Positions 1-8,434 are shown, counted from the first letter of the stretch. The stretch is DNA of 13,316 nt from Acidimicrobiales bacterium (GCA_027451785.1 DAIDIS010000106.1:1-13316), one strand, 5' to 3'. A program made the numbers and translations. The notes: a model not told the origin generated them from the sequence alone.

Positions 1-40
1 AGGCTCGCCCAAATCGGGCAAAAGGGAACCTAGATACGAG

Positions 41-1192
41 ATGCGGGTGCTGGTCGTAAACGCGGGCTCTTCCACCCTGAAGCTCTCCGTCTTGGATGGC
101 GACGTCCTCGTGCAATCGGAGTCATTCCCGCTGAGCATCAAGGATGAATGCCCCGTCCTACCTGACGAAGAGGCTGTCCGGGAGTTTCTGTCCGGGCTCG
201 GCAACCTTCCAAAAGAACGTTACGGAACTTCTCACGGTAACCCCTGGGGAATTGACGCTTGCGGCCACCGAGTTGTCCACGGAGGTTTAATCTTCAATGG
301 CCCTGCTGTGATCGACGAACAAAAACGGAAAGAAATAGTCGGTCTTACCGCCCTTGCTCCCCTTCATCAGCAGGCTTCGCTGAGGGGCCTGGCACTCACC
401 TCAAACCTAATGCCGGGAATACCCGAAGTGGCCTGCTTCGACACCGCATTTCACCTTTCAATGCCTGAAATCTCCTACACGTATGCTCTCCCAGAGAGCT
501 GGCGGTCACGCTGGCCGCTTCGTAAGTTCGGCTTCCACGGGCTTTCCCATTCCTGGGCGGCAGACCAGGCTCTCAGATTGACAGGCCTTAGTCCGTCTTC
601 GGCAAGGGTGATCACCTGTCATCTCGGTGCAGGTTCTTCATTGGCTGCCGTCAAGGGCGGAAACTCGATCGACACGACAATGGGGTTCACTCCCCTGGAC
701 GGCCTGGTCATGTCTACCCGGTCGGGAAGCGTTGACCCTGGGTTGTTGCTCTGGCTCCTTCAGCAGGAGGGGATCAGCCCTGAAGCCATCGCACAAGGTT
801 TGGAACACGAGTCCGGGCTGCTTGGCCTTAGCGGCTCCGGCGACACCCGCCAGGTGATCGAGGCAGAGGCAGGAGGCGACCGGCGTGCTCACTTGGCGTT
901 GGGAGTGTACGTCCACAGGTTGCAGTCAGCTATAGCCTCCATGGCGGCATCGCTTGGAGGTACAGACCTATTGGTCTTTACCGGAGGCGTCGGCGAAGGC
1001 TCCCCTGAAGTACGCTCGCGGGCCTGCGAAAACCTCGCGTTCATGGGAATAGAGATCGACGAGACGGCCAACCTTGCTGCTCTAGGAGATACCGAGATAA
1101 CAGGGGCAGCGTCAATGGTAAGGATTTTCGTCATCGAGTCACGCGAAGACCTCCAAATTGCCCGCCAAACAAGAGCAGCACTCGGGAGCTAA
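41..1192 (+). CDS. ackA: Acetate kinase
   Basis: This cytoplasmic enzyme interconverts acetate plus ATP and acetyl phosphate plus ADP, normally paired with phosphotransacetylase or phosphoketolase. The 383-residue protein opens with the ASKHA signature NAGSSTLK (N7). It also has GHRVVHGG (R77), CFDTAFH (D134), GFHGLSH (H166), CHLGAGSS (H194), STRSGSVDPG (R227) and a C-terminal SREDLQIAR, where E369 matches the catalytic glutamate of characterised acetate kinases. Length is slightly under the usual 390-400. The C-terminal ARQT differs from the common ARDT. The ATG has only a weak upstream purine run (AAAGGGA, about 13 nt away), which would fit coupling to a gene left of the window. Its 3' end converges on the phosphoribosyltransferase gene. 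Butyrate or propionate kinase is possible, but the motifs fit acetate kinase best. Confidence 0.95.
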   Translation: MRVLVVNAGSSTLKLSVLDGDVLVQSESFPLSIKDECPVLPDEEAVREFLSGLGNLPKERYGTSHGNPWGIDACGHRVVHGGLIFNGPAVIDEQKRKEIVGLTALAPLHQQASLRGLALTSNLMPGIPEVACFDTAFHLSMPEISYTYALPESWRSRWPLRKFGFHGLSHSWAADQALRLTGLSPSSARVITCHLGAGSSLAAVKGGNSIDTTMGFTPLDGLVMSTRSGSVDPGLLLWLLQQEGISPEAIAQGLEHESGLLGLSGSGDTRQVIEAEAGGDRRAHLALGVYVHRLQSAIASMAASLGGTDLLVFTGGVGEGSPEVRSRACENLAFMGIEIDETANLAALGDTEITGAASMVRIFVIESREDLQIARQTRAALGS

Positions 1193-1209
1193 GGCTATGT
1201 CGCTTAGCT
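1187..1209. terminator. Weak hairpin between convergent genes
   Basis: AGCTAAG and CTTAGCT form a 7-bp inverted repeat with a 9-nt loop. It overlaps the ackA stop codon and lies in the 70-bp space before the convergent phosphoribosyltransferase gene. A terminator is plausible from position, but the stem is short and no T-tract follows. Confidence 0.25.
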
Positions 1210-1262
1210 TGGGCCTCGACCCTTACCCTGTCTCAGTAGGGAAGATGGCCGGCTAGGTCCGT

Positions 1263-1829
1263 TCATTTGCAGTATGGACTCGGAAAGAACGTCCCTTCGT
1301 CGTCCGACCAATGAAGCAATGCATTGAACCGACCGAGATTCCACTGGTCGCCGATATCGCTATCCTCAACCACTACTGAAGCCCCCGCAACCTCGCCACC
1401 CAAGGAATTAACGATGGAGGCAATGGCTCGGCCTTGGTTGCCGGTCGTGTACCAGTCGTCAACCAAAAGAACCCGGGAACCCTCTGTTATTGCATGGTCC
1501 TGTATTCCGAAATGGACGTTCTTGCCCTGCCAGTCGGGGTCGGCAACAGTGGACGAGACCGTCCCAAAAAGATGTGCCGGAATCTTTCTCGCTGGTACGA
1601 ATCCTGCTCCCAGGACATGGGCCACCATCACTCCGAGCATGAACCCTCGCGCCTCTGCTCCAATAACCATGCTGATACCCGAATCGGCGAAAGGCTGAGC
1701 GAGATGCTCGGCAAGCTGGGTACGGATCGAATGATTACGATACATACCCCATACGTCGTAGGGAACCCCTTCCGTCCCTGGTTGCATCGCTCGGGCAAGC
1801 TCGTCAAGGAATGTTCGGTCTGGTCTCAT
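1263..1829 (-). CDS. Type I phosphoribosyltransferase, adenine phosphoribosyltransferase-like
   Basis: The family transfers ribose 5-phosphate from PRPP to a purine base, and adenine salvage is the likeliest role. With the ATG at 1829 the protein has 188 residues, near the normal APRT length. GAEARGF (residues 57-63) followed by GFVPARKIP (76-84) is the APRT-type substrate and flexible-loop region. VLLVDDWYTTGNQ (120-132) is the PRPP-binding loop. I prefer 1829 because AGGA lies 6 nt upstream. In-frame starts at 1910 and 1970 would add 27 or 47 residues that do not look like the family, and the 1970 start would meet the start of the divergent M24 peptidase. Xanthine or another base specificity cannot be excluded. 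Confidence 0.8.
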   Translation of the reverse strand: MRPDRTFLDELARAMQPGTEGVPYDVWGMYRNHSIRTQLAEHLAQPFADSGISMVIGAEARGFMLGVMVAHVLGAGFVPARKIPAHLFGTVSSTVADPDWQGKNVHFGIQDHAITEGSRVLLVDDWYTTGNQGRAIASIVNSLGGEVAGASVVVEDSDIGDQWNLGRFNALLHWSDDEGTFFPSPYCK

Positions 1830-1968
1830 CGGGTGTCCTGATCGTATCCCTATGGCGTTAGGTCCTTCGCAAGTGGCAAGATAGGGCAGGTTCTCCCGCT
1901 CCGTCTCCATTGTTGAAGCGTAATCTTCTTCGTTGGCGGACAGACGGGAAATATCGCCGGAGGAATGC

Positions 1969-2895
1969 ATGGGACTTCATCTATCCCAATTGGTCGGTTC
2001 CGTAAACGAGTTGCAGATCGGACAGGCACCAACGGAATATGAGCAAGGCAAGTTCCGCTCGGTCCAAGCCCTTGCTTACCGATGCGCCGAAGAGGTTGCC
2101 GCGCAGCTCCGTCCCGGAATCACAGAGCGCCAAGCAGTTTCGATGATGAAGAAGTGGCTGGTAAGCCGGGGAGTCGACGACTGGTTCCATCTTCCCTATG
2201 CGTGGTTTGGTGACCGAACTTCTTTCAAGGGATTCCGCTTCCCGATTGAGTTCTTCCCTACGACGCGACCCTTGGAGGAAGGGATGCCGTTCATCCTCGA
2301 CTGCGCGCCGGTGGTCGACAACTTCAGTTCCGACATCGGTTATTCAGGAAGCCTCGGCAAGAACGAGATCGTCGAGAAGTTGATGTCTGACCTTGAGGAG
2401 CATCGGACCATGATCCTCTCTCTGGCACAAGAGCGCCGTCCGTTTAAGGAGATTTACCAAGAGATCGACTCGCTCTTGGTTCTTCAAGGAAACACCAACG
2501 TTCACAAGCGCTACCCATTTCACGTAATCGGGCACCAGCTTTGGAAATTGCCTCCTTCGAAGCTTCACCCTCGCCTTGCCAGATTCGGATTGAAGAGCCT
2601 TCTTGCTCTCGGCCGGACTGCGAAGATCGCGGCGCAGGAGAGCTGGTCGCCTTTGTGGAGCGGCTCGAAGCACTCTGACCATGCTCCGGTAACCGGGCTT
2701 TGGGCGGTCGAGCCGCACATCGGTTTCCAAGGTGTGGGAGCTAAGTTCGAAGAGATTCTCGTCGTCACGGAAGAGGAAATCTTCTGGCTGGATGACGACC
2801 TTCCCCACGTGCGGCGTTGGAAGTCGGACAGGGACATTGCCGGTGAAGCGAAGGTAATCAACGGATACGAGGGTCACGCGCTAAGCGCCGGTTAA
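1969..2895 (+). CDS. M24-family metallopeptidase (Xaa-Pro aminopeptidase-like)
   Basis: This 308-residue protein has the pita-bread fold pattern of methionine aminopeptidases and prolidases. All five metal ligands can be placed in order: D111 (ILDCAP), D122 (FSSDIGY), H189 (HVIGHQL), E248 (WAVEPH) and E261 (AKFEEILVV). A catalytically active dinuclear metalloenzyme is therefore likely, though the peptide substrate is unknown. The N-terminal creatinase-like domain of long prolidases is absent. The ATG at 1969 is favoured over an in-frame TTG at 1933 because GGAGGA sits 4 nt before it. The gene is divergent from the phosphoribosyltransferase and they share a short upstream region. GHQLW replaces the usual GHGIG, so specificity may differ from standard aminopeptidases. 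Confidence 0.85.
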   Translation: MGLHLSQLVGSVNELQIGQAPTEYEQGKFRSVQALAYRCAEEVAAQLRPGITERQAVSMMKKWLVSRGVDDWFHLPYAWFGDRTSFKGFRFPIEFFPTTRPLEEGMPFILDCAPVVDNFSSDIGYSGSLGKNEIVEKLMSDLEEHRTMILSLAQERRPFKEIYQEIDSLLVLQGNTNVHKRYPFHVIGHQLWKLPPSKLHPRLARFGLKSLLALGRTAKIAAQESWSPLWSGSKHSDHAPVTGLWAVEPHIGFQGVGAKFEEILVVTEEEIFWLDDDLPHVRRWKSDRDIAGEAKVINGYEGHALSAG

Positions 2896-2971
2896 ACCTT
2901 GTGGAGTTGGTGCGGTAGTAGCTGACCAGCCCCGCATCGCTCCTAGCCCCGGTCGCCAGGCACTCGGTCCT

Positions 2972-3047
2972 CCCCGCCGACAGCCACTCGCCCCCGCATC
3001 ACTCCTCGCCCCCGCCGACAGCCACTCGCCCCCGCATCGCCCCTCGC
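2972..3047 (+). repeat. 38-bp tandem repeat in C-rich spacer
   Basis: Two adjacent near-identical 38-bp units (2972-3009 and 3010-3047) contain CCGCCGACAGCCACTCGCCC followed by CCGCATC and a variable tail. A degenerate earlier piece with CCCGCATCGCTCCT starts at 2930. The minus strand carries several runs of four or five G. The 234-bp spacer between the M24 gene and the P450 gene contains no convincing ORF. Confidence 0.85.
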
Positions 3048-3129
3048 CACAGATTTCCCGCAAACACAATCCCTGCGGCCACTCGATCGCTGGTAGCAAC
3101 GACAATTCAGGCAGGATATGCTCTAGCCC

Positions 3130-4305
3130 GTGGGCGGATTTGACCTCTTTGACGACGCATTCTGGGCAAAAACAAACAACGAGATCTACGACGCCTTTGA
3201 AGAGCTGAGGAAACAGCCACTCTCTTATCAAGATGACCCCGACCGGGGTGGGTATTGGGCCGCCGTCACCCATGCTGACGTCACATATGTAAGTACGACC
3301 CCTGAGATATTCAGGTCGGCTCCGACGGTGAGCATCGGGGACGTTCCGCCGGAACTCGGGGAGTTCCTGTCCTCAATGCTGGCGACCGATGGGGAACGCC
3401 ACGACAAACTTCGCAGGATAGTGAGCCAAGCATTCACGCCAAGACAGGTGAACTCACTTTCAGAGAAGATTGCGAAGCGCGCGCAAGAGCTTGTCGACTC
3501 CGTGTTCGAAATGGGAAGCTTCGACGTCGACAAGGAATTGGCAACTCCGCTACCTACCGAGACAATCTCTTGGATTCTTGGTCTCGGTCCGGAGCACTAC
3601 GACGAAATCGTCTCGGCGGGTGAAGTATTCGCCAGCGCAACTACGCGCGACTTCGGGGCATTTCTCCAAGCCGCTCAGAGCCTTATGAAGATGATTCAGG
3701 CAGTGGCCGACAAGAGGCGCGACCACCCGGAGGACGACGTAATTTCGGCCCTGGTCAACGGCAACGTCGACGGCGAGAGCCTCACTCAGTACGAGCTTTC
3801 GTCGTTCTTTATTCTTCTCATCGCCGCCGGTATTCAAACGACTAGGCATACCATCGAACACGGCATGGTCGCTTTCGCCGAGTCGCCGGATCAACTCTCC
3901 TTACTTCGCAAGGACCCAGACATCGCTCCGCGCGCGATCGAGGAGCTGGTGAGATTCACGACTCCGGTTCGCTATTTCCGCCGTACTACCGCAATAGAGA
4001 CGACTCTCGGAGGCAGGCAAATCGGCGAAGGCGAGAAGGTTGTCATCTGGTATACCTCAGCCAACTTCGACGAGGAAGCTTTCGACAACCCGAGGAGCTT
4101 CAATGTAACCAGGAGCCCCAACCGGCACGTCTCGTTCGGCGGCGGAGGGCCTCACTTCTGCCTAGGGGCGTTCCTGGCTCGGCGCGAGCTTGCGGCGCTC
4201 TTCACCGAGCTGGCATCAAGATGCGAAGGATGGGAGATTACCGAGAAAGAGAGAGCAACATCCTCGTTCTCGCATATGTACTCATCGCTTAAGTGCTCGT
4301 TGTAG
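3130..4305 (+). CDS. Cytochrome P450 (CYP125/124-like actinobacterial type)
   Basis: This soluble haem monooxygenase of 391 residues would need separate ferredoxin and reductase partners, none of which is in the window. The haem-binding loop is FGGGGPHFCLG with thiolate C344. The ExxR motif is E272-R275. A C-helix segment GERHDKLRR (88-96) and SANFDEEAF (310-318) fit the CYP124/125/142 style of steroid and branched-lipid P450s. The I-helix reads AAGIQTTR (232-239): threonine T237 is kept, but the preceding acidic residue is glutamine Q236. GTG at 3130 is used because the in-frame ATG at 3118 is followed at once by a stop. CAGGA lies about 13 nt upstream, which is long spacing. The substrate cannot be read from sequence. 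Confidence 0.93.
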   Translation: MGGFDLFDDAFWAKTNNEIYDAFEELRKQPLSYQDDPDRGGYWAAVTHADVTYVSTTPEIFRSAPTVSIGDVPPELGEFLSSMLATDGERHDKLRRIVSQAFTPRQVNSLSEKIAKRAQELVDSVFEMGSFDVDKELATPLPTETISWILGLGPEHYDEIVSAGEVFASATTRDFGAFLQAAQSLMKMIQAVADKRRDHPEDDVISALVNGNVDGESLTQYELSSFFILLIAAGIQTTRHTIEHGMVAFAESPDQLSLLRKDPDIAPRAIEELVRFTTPVRYFRRTTAIETTLGGRQIGEGEKVVIWYTSANFDEEAFDNPRSFNVTRSPNRHVSFGGGGPHFCLGAFLARRELAALFTELASRCEGWEITEKERATSSFSHMYSSLKCSL

Positions 4306-4419
4306 ACATCACTGCTGAATCAACCTTGAACGTTGACTTCGCTATGTCTTTTGCGAGCTACAACTTTCACAGATCGTGAGGCGATACAGTCGGCACGAAT
4401 AACGAAGAGATACGACTTC

Positions 4420-4467
4420 CACGGATGGGGAGGAGATGCCGCCCGCACGGATGGGGAGGAGATGCCG
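4420..4467 (+). repeat. 22-bp direct repeat carrying SD and ATG
   Basis: CACGGATGGGGAGGAGATGC plus CG occurs exactly at 4420-4441 and 4446-4467. Each copy contains GGGGAGGAG directly before ATG, so the ribosome-binding unit is duplicated. The first ATG (4436) opens a 32-codon frame ending at 4534 and the second (4462) a 22-codon frame ending at 4530, both just before the OmdA gene. The rest of 4306-4543 shows no recognisable gene. Confidence 0.85.
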
Positions 4468-4543
4468 GGGATCAGCTCGTCGGTTTCTACGCCGGCGGCC
4501 CGAAATCTTCGTCAAGCGATTTCGTCTTAGCTAATCTCAAGTC

Positions 4544-4813
4544 ATGGGTCGCCGACAATTCCCAAGTGGCGTTGTGCACGAAATCCCTGATGACCTTCAG
4601 GAGGCGCTCGTTGGCAACGAGAAAGCACTAGCCGCCTGGGATGATATAACGCCATTGGCACGAAACGAGTTCATCTGCTGGGTGGAAGACGCCAAAAAAG
4701 TGGAAACCCGAGCGAGGCGCATTCGGCGTACCCAAGAGGAGCTGGAAGAGGGTAAACGCCGGCCGTGTTGCTGGCCAGGATGTTCTCACCGAGAACGGTC
4801 CGGGAAGGCTTAA
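4544..4813 (+). CDS. Short YdeI/OmpD-associated (OmdA domain) protein
   Basis: The 89-residue protein matches the OmdA-type helical domain: HEIPDDLQEAL (12-22), AAWDDITPLARNEFICWVED (30-49), AKKVETRARRIRR (50-62), then EEGKRRPCCWPGC (68-80). From memory, short actinobacterial members end with the same RRPCCWPGC tail, so the gene is probably complete rather than a truncated YdeI. The family name comes from links to bacteriocin or peptide resistance; the biochemical role is unknown. The three cysteines in CCWPGC could bind a metal, which is inference. ATG 4544 has no good SD, and GTG at 4574 (just before HEIPDDL) is an alternative. The inverted repeat at 4837-4877 follows its stop. Confidence 0.75.
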   Translation: MGRRQFPSGVVHEIPDDLQEALVGNEKALAAWDDITPLARNEFICWVEDAKKVETRARRIRRTQEELEEGKRRPCCWPGCSHRERSGKA

Positions 4814-4836
4814 GCGAACAGACGATTAGGCTAACC

Positions 4837-4877
4837 GCCAACCGCTCCGGCCGGTCTATCCAGCCGGAGCGGTTGGC
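4837..4877. terminator. Bidirectional hairpin terminator candidate
   Basis: GCCAACCGCTCCGGC (4837-4851) and its exact reverse complement (4863-4877) form a 15-bp perfect, GC-rich stem with an 11-nt loop. It lies between two converging genes, the OmdA gene (stop 4813) and the DUF1996 gene (stop 4903). No T-run follows on either side. Confidence 0.65.
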
Positions 4878-4902
4878 ACCCTTGCGGAAGCCTTGTTGGC
4901 GC

Positions 4903-5973
4903 TCAGACTATTTTGGCAACTCGGGCGGTCTTGGCCGGGCGCTTGACTTGCTTATTCAAAACATTGAAAAGCGGCTGATTTGCGGACCCGATGGTCCCAC
5001 ACCTCAGGTTGCCATGTATGCACTCGTCAACCATGCTCGTCAGAAACGACTCATTCCAAGCGTTTATGAAGTCGCCGTGGGCAGTGTCGACGGAAGCGGT
5101 AGTGCCAGGTGCACTTGAAAGCTGAATCCCGGCACCGGAGCTGATCGGATAGTTGATGTGCATTGTAAGTGCGGGGATCGCAACCGGGTACCCGGCAGGA
5201 CATCCCATCCCACGAACCGAGTACGCCGCATTCGTCTGAGTGGCACCGTTCAGGTTCACACCGTCCCAACAATTAGGGAAGTGGATGGCCAGATGGATAG
5301 TGGAGCCACTGGGGCAAGCCGTAGGGGGAACATCGGTGGCGGGGACAATCGGCTTTCCGGCACGAGTACCGCAATTCCACGAAATTACGTTTAGAGGGGG
5401 AGGCGTGGTTCCCTTCTCGTTTCCGGCAATCAACTCAAGGCCAAAAGGCATTGCCTGTATTTGCGACGCCTCAGTTCCTACGCCTATTTGATAATAGGCA
5501 AGCATCCGCTTGGGAGTGACTTGCTGGCCATTCTGAAATAGCGTCGGTGCCCAATAAGCGGCGGTATCTTCTTGGCTTAGGCACGAGGATGTTCCCGCCG
5601 CCAACAATGAACTCGCTGTGGAGTCGGCGTTGGTGGTTGTATTAGAAAAGAAGTCGTGTTCCATGGCCATGCCGGGCATCCCAGGCATCAGGATCGGGTC
5701 ATCGTTAGCCGTATGGGAATACCCACACGAAGAGCGGAAGAATCCCACACGGTCAAGCCTCATTAGGCGGCTGGCTTTTGCCGAGCTTCCGCCTTTGTTC
5801 AATACCGCTATATCCCCTGTGCCACCGCCCACCGCCGTTGCGCCAGGCGTTGTCGAAGCTGCGGCCGTTGCGCCAGGCGTTGTCGAAGCTGCGGCGCCAG
5901 TGAAGTGCAGGACAGGAACAGCAACAGCTGCCACCGCTGCGGCCGATACCATCGCGATCGATCCGATTCTCAT
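4903..5973 (-). CDS. Secreted DUF1996-domain protein
   Basis: The 356-residue protein begins with a Sec-type signal: MRIG, a hydrophobic stretch to about residue 25, then GAAAS. A low-complexity TTPGATAAAS/TTPGATAVGG linker follows to about residue 55. The DUF1996 region runs from about 75 to 330: FFRSSCGYSHTANDDP, ANDDPILMPGMPGMAMEHDFF-like early motifs, ISWNCG, HLAIHFPNCWDG, MHINYPI and HGDFINAWN near the end. Paired cysteines fit an exported, disulfide-bonded fold. The tail is basic (KQVKRPAKTARVAK). The ATG at 5973 is chosen because GGAGG lies 7 nt upstream and the signal peptide starts there; the longer frame back to 6144 lacks this. DUF1996 has no firmly assigned activity. The gene is divergent from a two-component system that may control it. 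Confidence 0.88.
   Translation of the reverse strand: MRIGSIAMVSAAAVAAVAVPVLHFTGAAASTTPGATAAASTTPGATAVGGGTGDIAVLNKGGSSAKASRLMRLDRVGFFRSSCGYSHTANDDPILMPGMPGMAMEHDFFSNTTTNADSTASSLLAAGTSSCLSQEDTAAYWAPTLFQNGQQVTPKRMLAYYQIGVGTEASQIQAMPFGLELIAGNEKGTTPPPLNVISWNCGTRAGKPIVPATDVPPTACPSGSTIHLAIHFPNCWDGVNLNGATQTNAAYSVRGMGCPAGYPVAIPALTMHINYPISSGAGIQLSSAPGTTASVDTAHGDFINAWNESFLTSMVDECIHGNLRCGTIGSANQPLFNVLNKQVKRPAKTARVAKIV
5835..5894 (-). repeat. Two tandem 30-bp units in the DUF1996 linker
   Basis: Two consecutive identical 30-bp units (5835-5864 and 5865-5894) each encode ten residues of the TTPGATAAAS kind just after the signal peptide. The units are in frame, so copy-number change would alter linker length without frameshift. 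Confidence 0.9.
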
Positions 5974-6016
5974 ATTTCGTCCTCCAGCAAGCTCGATTAC
6001 CTTCAGAGTGACAACT

Positions 6017-6053
6017 GAATGTCGGGATACCTTTACGAATGTGTGATGAATTT
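6017..6053. promoter_or_regulatory. Candidate response-regulator box upstream of the DUF1996 gene
   Basis: GAATGT occurs at 6017-6022 and 6037-6042, and GAATTT at 6048-6053, on the plus strand. The spacings are 20 and 11 bp, about two turns and one turn. Tandem half-sites at 10-11 bp are typical of OmpR/PhoB-type regulators. The site is 44-80 bp upstream of the DUF1996 start and about 160 bp upstream of the regulator gene. The assignment is inferred from spacing and context only. Confidence 0.35.
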
Positions 6054-6209
6054 GTAAGGGCATTGCACGACCCGTTCTCAACGGCTTCGCTAAGAGCGGT
6101 TTCGCAAAGGGCAGAAGGCGAGGCAATCCAATACGGCAAGACAAGGTAACTACGCAGTCGAGGAAACAATTGCCACCCAGTCAGCGATCTGGTGCCATAC
6201 TTAGCGAGC

Positions 6210-6890
<681 letters not shown>

Positions 6891-6891
6891 T

Positions 6892-8325
6892 ATGCGCCGA
6901 CACATCACCATCGCAATCGTCTTGATGGTCTTGGCCACATTGGTATTGTCCGGCTTGGTCAGTCTCGTGATTGCCCAGAACGCTAACGATGCTCAGACCC
7001 GAAGCGAGTTGGCCAGGGAAGCAAGGGGGCTCGCAACAATCGTAGAGAACAAGACCACAGGCCGAGCTCAGCCCGCGCGCGCCCTTCGGGCTCTACTCGC
7101 ATCCTTAGACTCGCCATTACGCCTTGATGGCTCGGCGGTCCTCGGACTGCGTCCCTCAATCGGCAGCCTCTATGACCCTCTCGCCCCCAGACAACCACCA
7201 ATATTACCTGGGACCTTAACCTTGTCCGACTTGCGGCCCGCGTCACTGGCACTCGGCGAGACCGTATCCGGCCAAACAGACACGCTTATATTCGCCGCGT
7301 TCCCTTTTCCCGCCACAATTGAGATCGCCGCCAAGCCGCGTTCGGTGATTCTTGTTATCGTGCTCACCCGCAGACCTCCGGGAGGCCTTGGAAGTGCTGC
7401 AAGATGGCTGGCAATATCCGCTCTGGCCATCCTTGCAGTGGCAGCCCTAGTTGCCAATCGGCTAGCTCGGCGCTTCACCGCGTCGATTTCCAGGGTAAGA
7501 GAAGTTACGAGTCGAATTGCTGGAGGAGACCTCGAGGCTCGCGTGCCTCCAACTCTCAATCCCGTACCCGAAATGGAAGGGCTTGCGGAATCGATTAACA
7601 CGATGGCTGCCAACCTCGACCAAGCCAAAAGATCCGACCGACAGTTCCTCCGACTCGTATCCCATGACCTTCGAACTCCTTTGACCTCAATCCGCGGATT
7701 CGCCGAGGCGATAGAAGACGGGGCTACACCCAACTCGGTGGAGGCGGCATCAGTCATCGCTACCGAAGCTCGGCGCCTTGAGCGCCTCGTGAGTGACTTA
7801 CTTGCGCTGGCCACTATCGACGCTCGTCAATTTTCGCTGCAGATGCAAAGCGTTGATTTGGCGCTGTCGTCGAAGTCGAGCGTCGAGGGCTTCCTTCCGT
7901 CAGCTGCTCAGGCCAATGTATCGCTGGAGTGCGCCGCTCCCCCTGGACCCGTCTGGGCCAATGCCGACCCTGACCGCCTGGCCCAAGTCACAGCCAACCT
8001 CATAGAAAATGCCCTTAGGTATGCTGCATCTCGGGTCGAGGTTTCAACCGGGTTTTACGGCGACTCTCCTCAGCTAACTGTGACCGACGACGGTCCAGGT
8101 ATTTCCTCCGCTGATCTTCCCCACGTATTCGAGCCTCTGTTCGTCTCCCGGACGGCGGCAACGAAACCTTCCGAGGGTTCGGGACTTGGGTTGGCTATCG
8201 TTTCCCAACTGGTTAGGGCTATGGGGGGTTCGGTGAGAGCAGAGTCTCCGTCTAACTCGGCCGGAGGTACTCGAATAATCGTGACGTTAACCAAGGCGCA
8301 GGCTGCGGCACCATTTGAGTCTTGA
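6892..8325 (+). CDS. Membrane sensor histidine kinase
   Basis: The 477-residue protein is the partner of the preceding regulator. TM1 spans about 7-28 and TM2 about 171-190, enclosing an extracytoplasmic sensor region of about 140 residues with no family I recognise. A HAMP-like linker follows (about 190-245). HisKA has H258 in SHDLRTPLTSIRGF. The ATPase domain has N373 (NLIENALRYA), DDGPGI (399-404) and GSGLGLA (429-435), and ends with GGTRIIVTL. All kinase boxes are intact. The ATG follows the regulator stop by one base (TGATATG). The kinase should autophosphorylate on H258 and pass phosphate to D56 of the regulator. The signal sensed is unknown. Confidence 0.95.
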   Translation: MRRHITIAIVLMVLATLVLSGLVSLVIAQNANDAQTRSELAREARGLATIVENKTTGRAQPARALRALLASLDSPLRLDGSAVLGLRPSIGSLYDPLAPRQPPILPGTLTLSDLRPASLALGETVSGQTDTLIFAAFPFPATIEIAAKPRSVILVIVLTRRPPGGLGSAARWLAISALAILAVAALVANRLARRFTASISRVREVTSRIAGGDLEARVPPTLNPVPEMEGLAESINTMAANLDQAKRSDRQFLRLVSHDLRTPLTSIRGFAEAIEDGATPNSVEAASVIATEARRLERLVSDLLALATIDARQFSLQMQSVDLALSSKSSVEGFLPSAAQANVSLECAAPPGPVWANADPDRLAQVTANLIENALRYAASRVEVSTGFYGDSPQLTVTDDGPGISSADLPHVFEPLFVSRTAATKPSEGSGLGLAIVSQLVRAMGGSVRAESPSNSAGGTRIIVTLTKAQAAAPFES

Positions 8326-8368
8326 GTTGGTCTTGAGGATGATGGCCAGGGTCGATTAGTGGTGTCGA

Positions 8369-8434
8369 TTAGTTGGCGTGGTGGCCGCAGTGGCAGTGGT
8401 GGGCGGCTTCGATTTCAGCCACAGCGGATTGCAT
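8369..8434 (-). CDS. Micro-ORF or gene remnant with Cys/His-rich tail
   Basis: A 21-codon frame (ATG at 8434) ends in AAHHCHCGHHAN, with five His and two Cys in eight residues, a pattern that could bind metal. No good SD precedes it and a TAG lies upstream in frame. It may be a real small peptide, the 3' end of a decayed gene, or chance. It lies on the same strand as, and 40 bp downstream of, the interrupted secreted-protein gene. Confidence 0.3.
   Translation of the reverse strand: MQSAVAEIEAAHHCHCGHHAN

Noticed and set aside
2344..2877. 177-codon minus-strand frame opposite the M24 peptidase
   Set aside because: The opposite strand carries all five metal ligands in order; this frame has no recognisable feature.
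2930..3050. CRISPR-like array
   Set aside because: The 38-bp units are directly adjacent, with no unique spacers and too few copies. They are ordinary tandem repeats.
7170..7814. 214-codon minus-strand frame inside the histidine kinase
   Set aside because: It lies fully opposite a well-supported kinase gene and has Ser/Arg-rich shadow composition with no motif.
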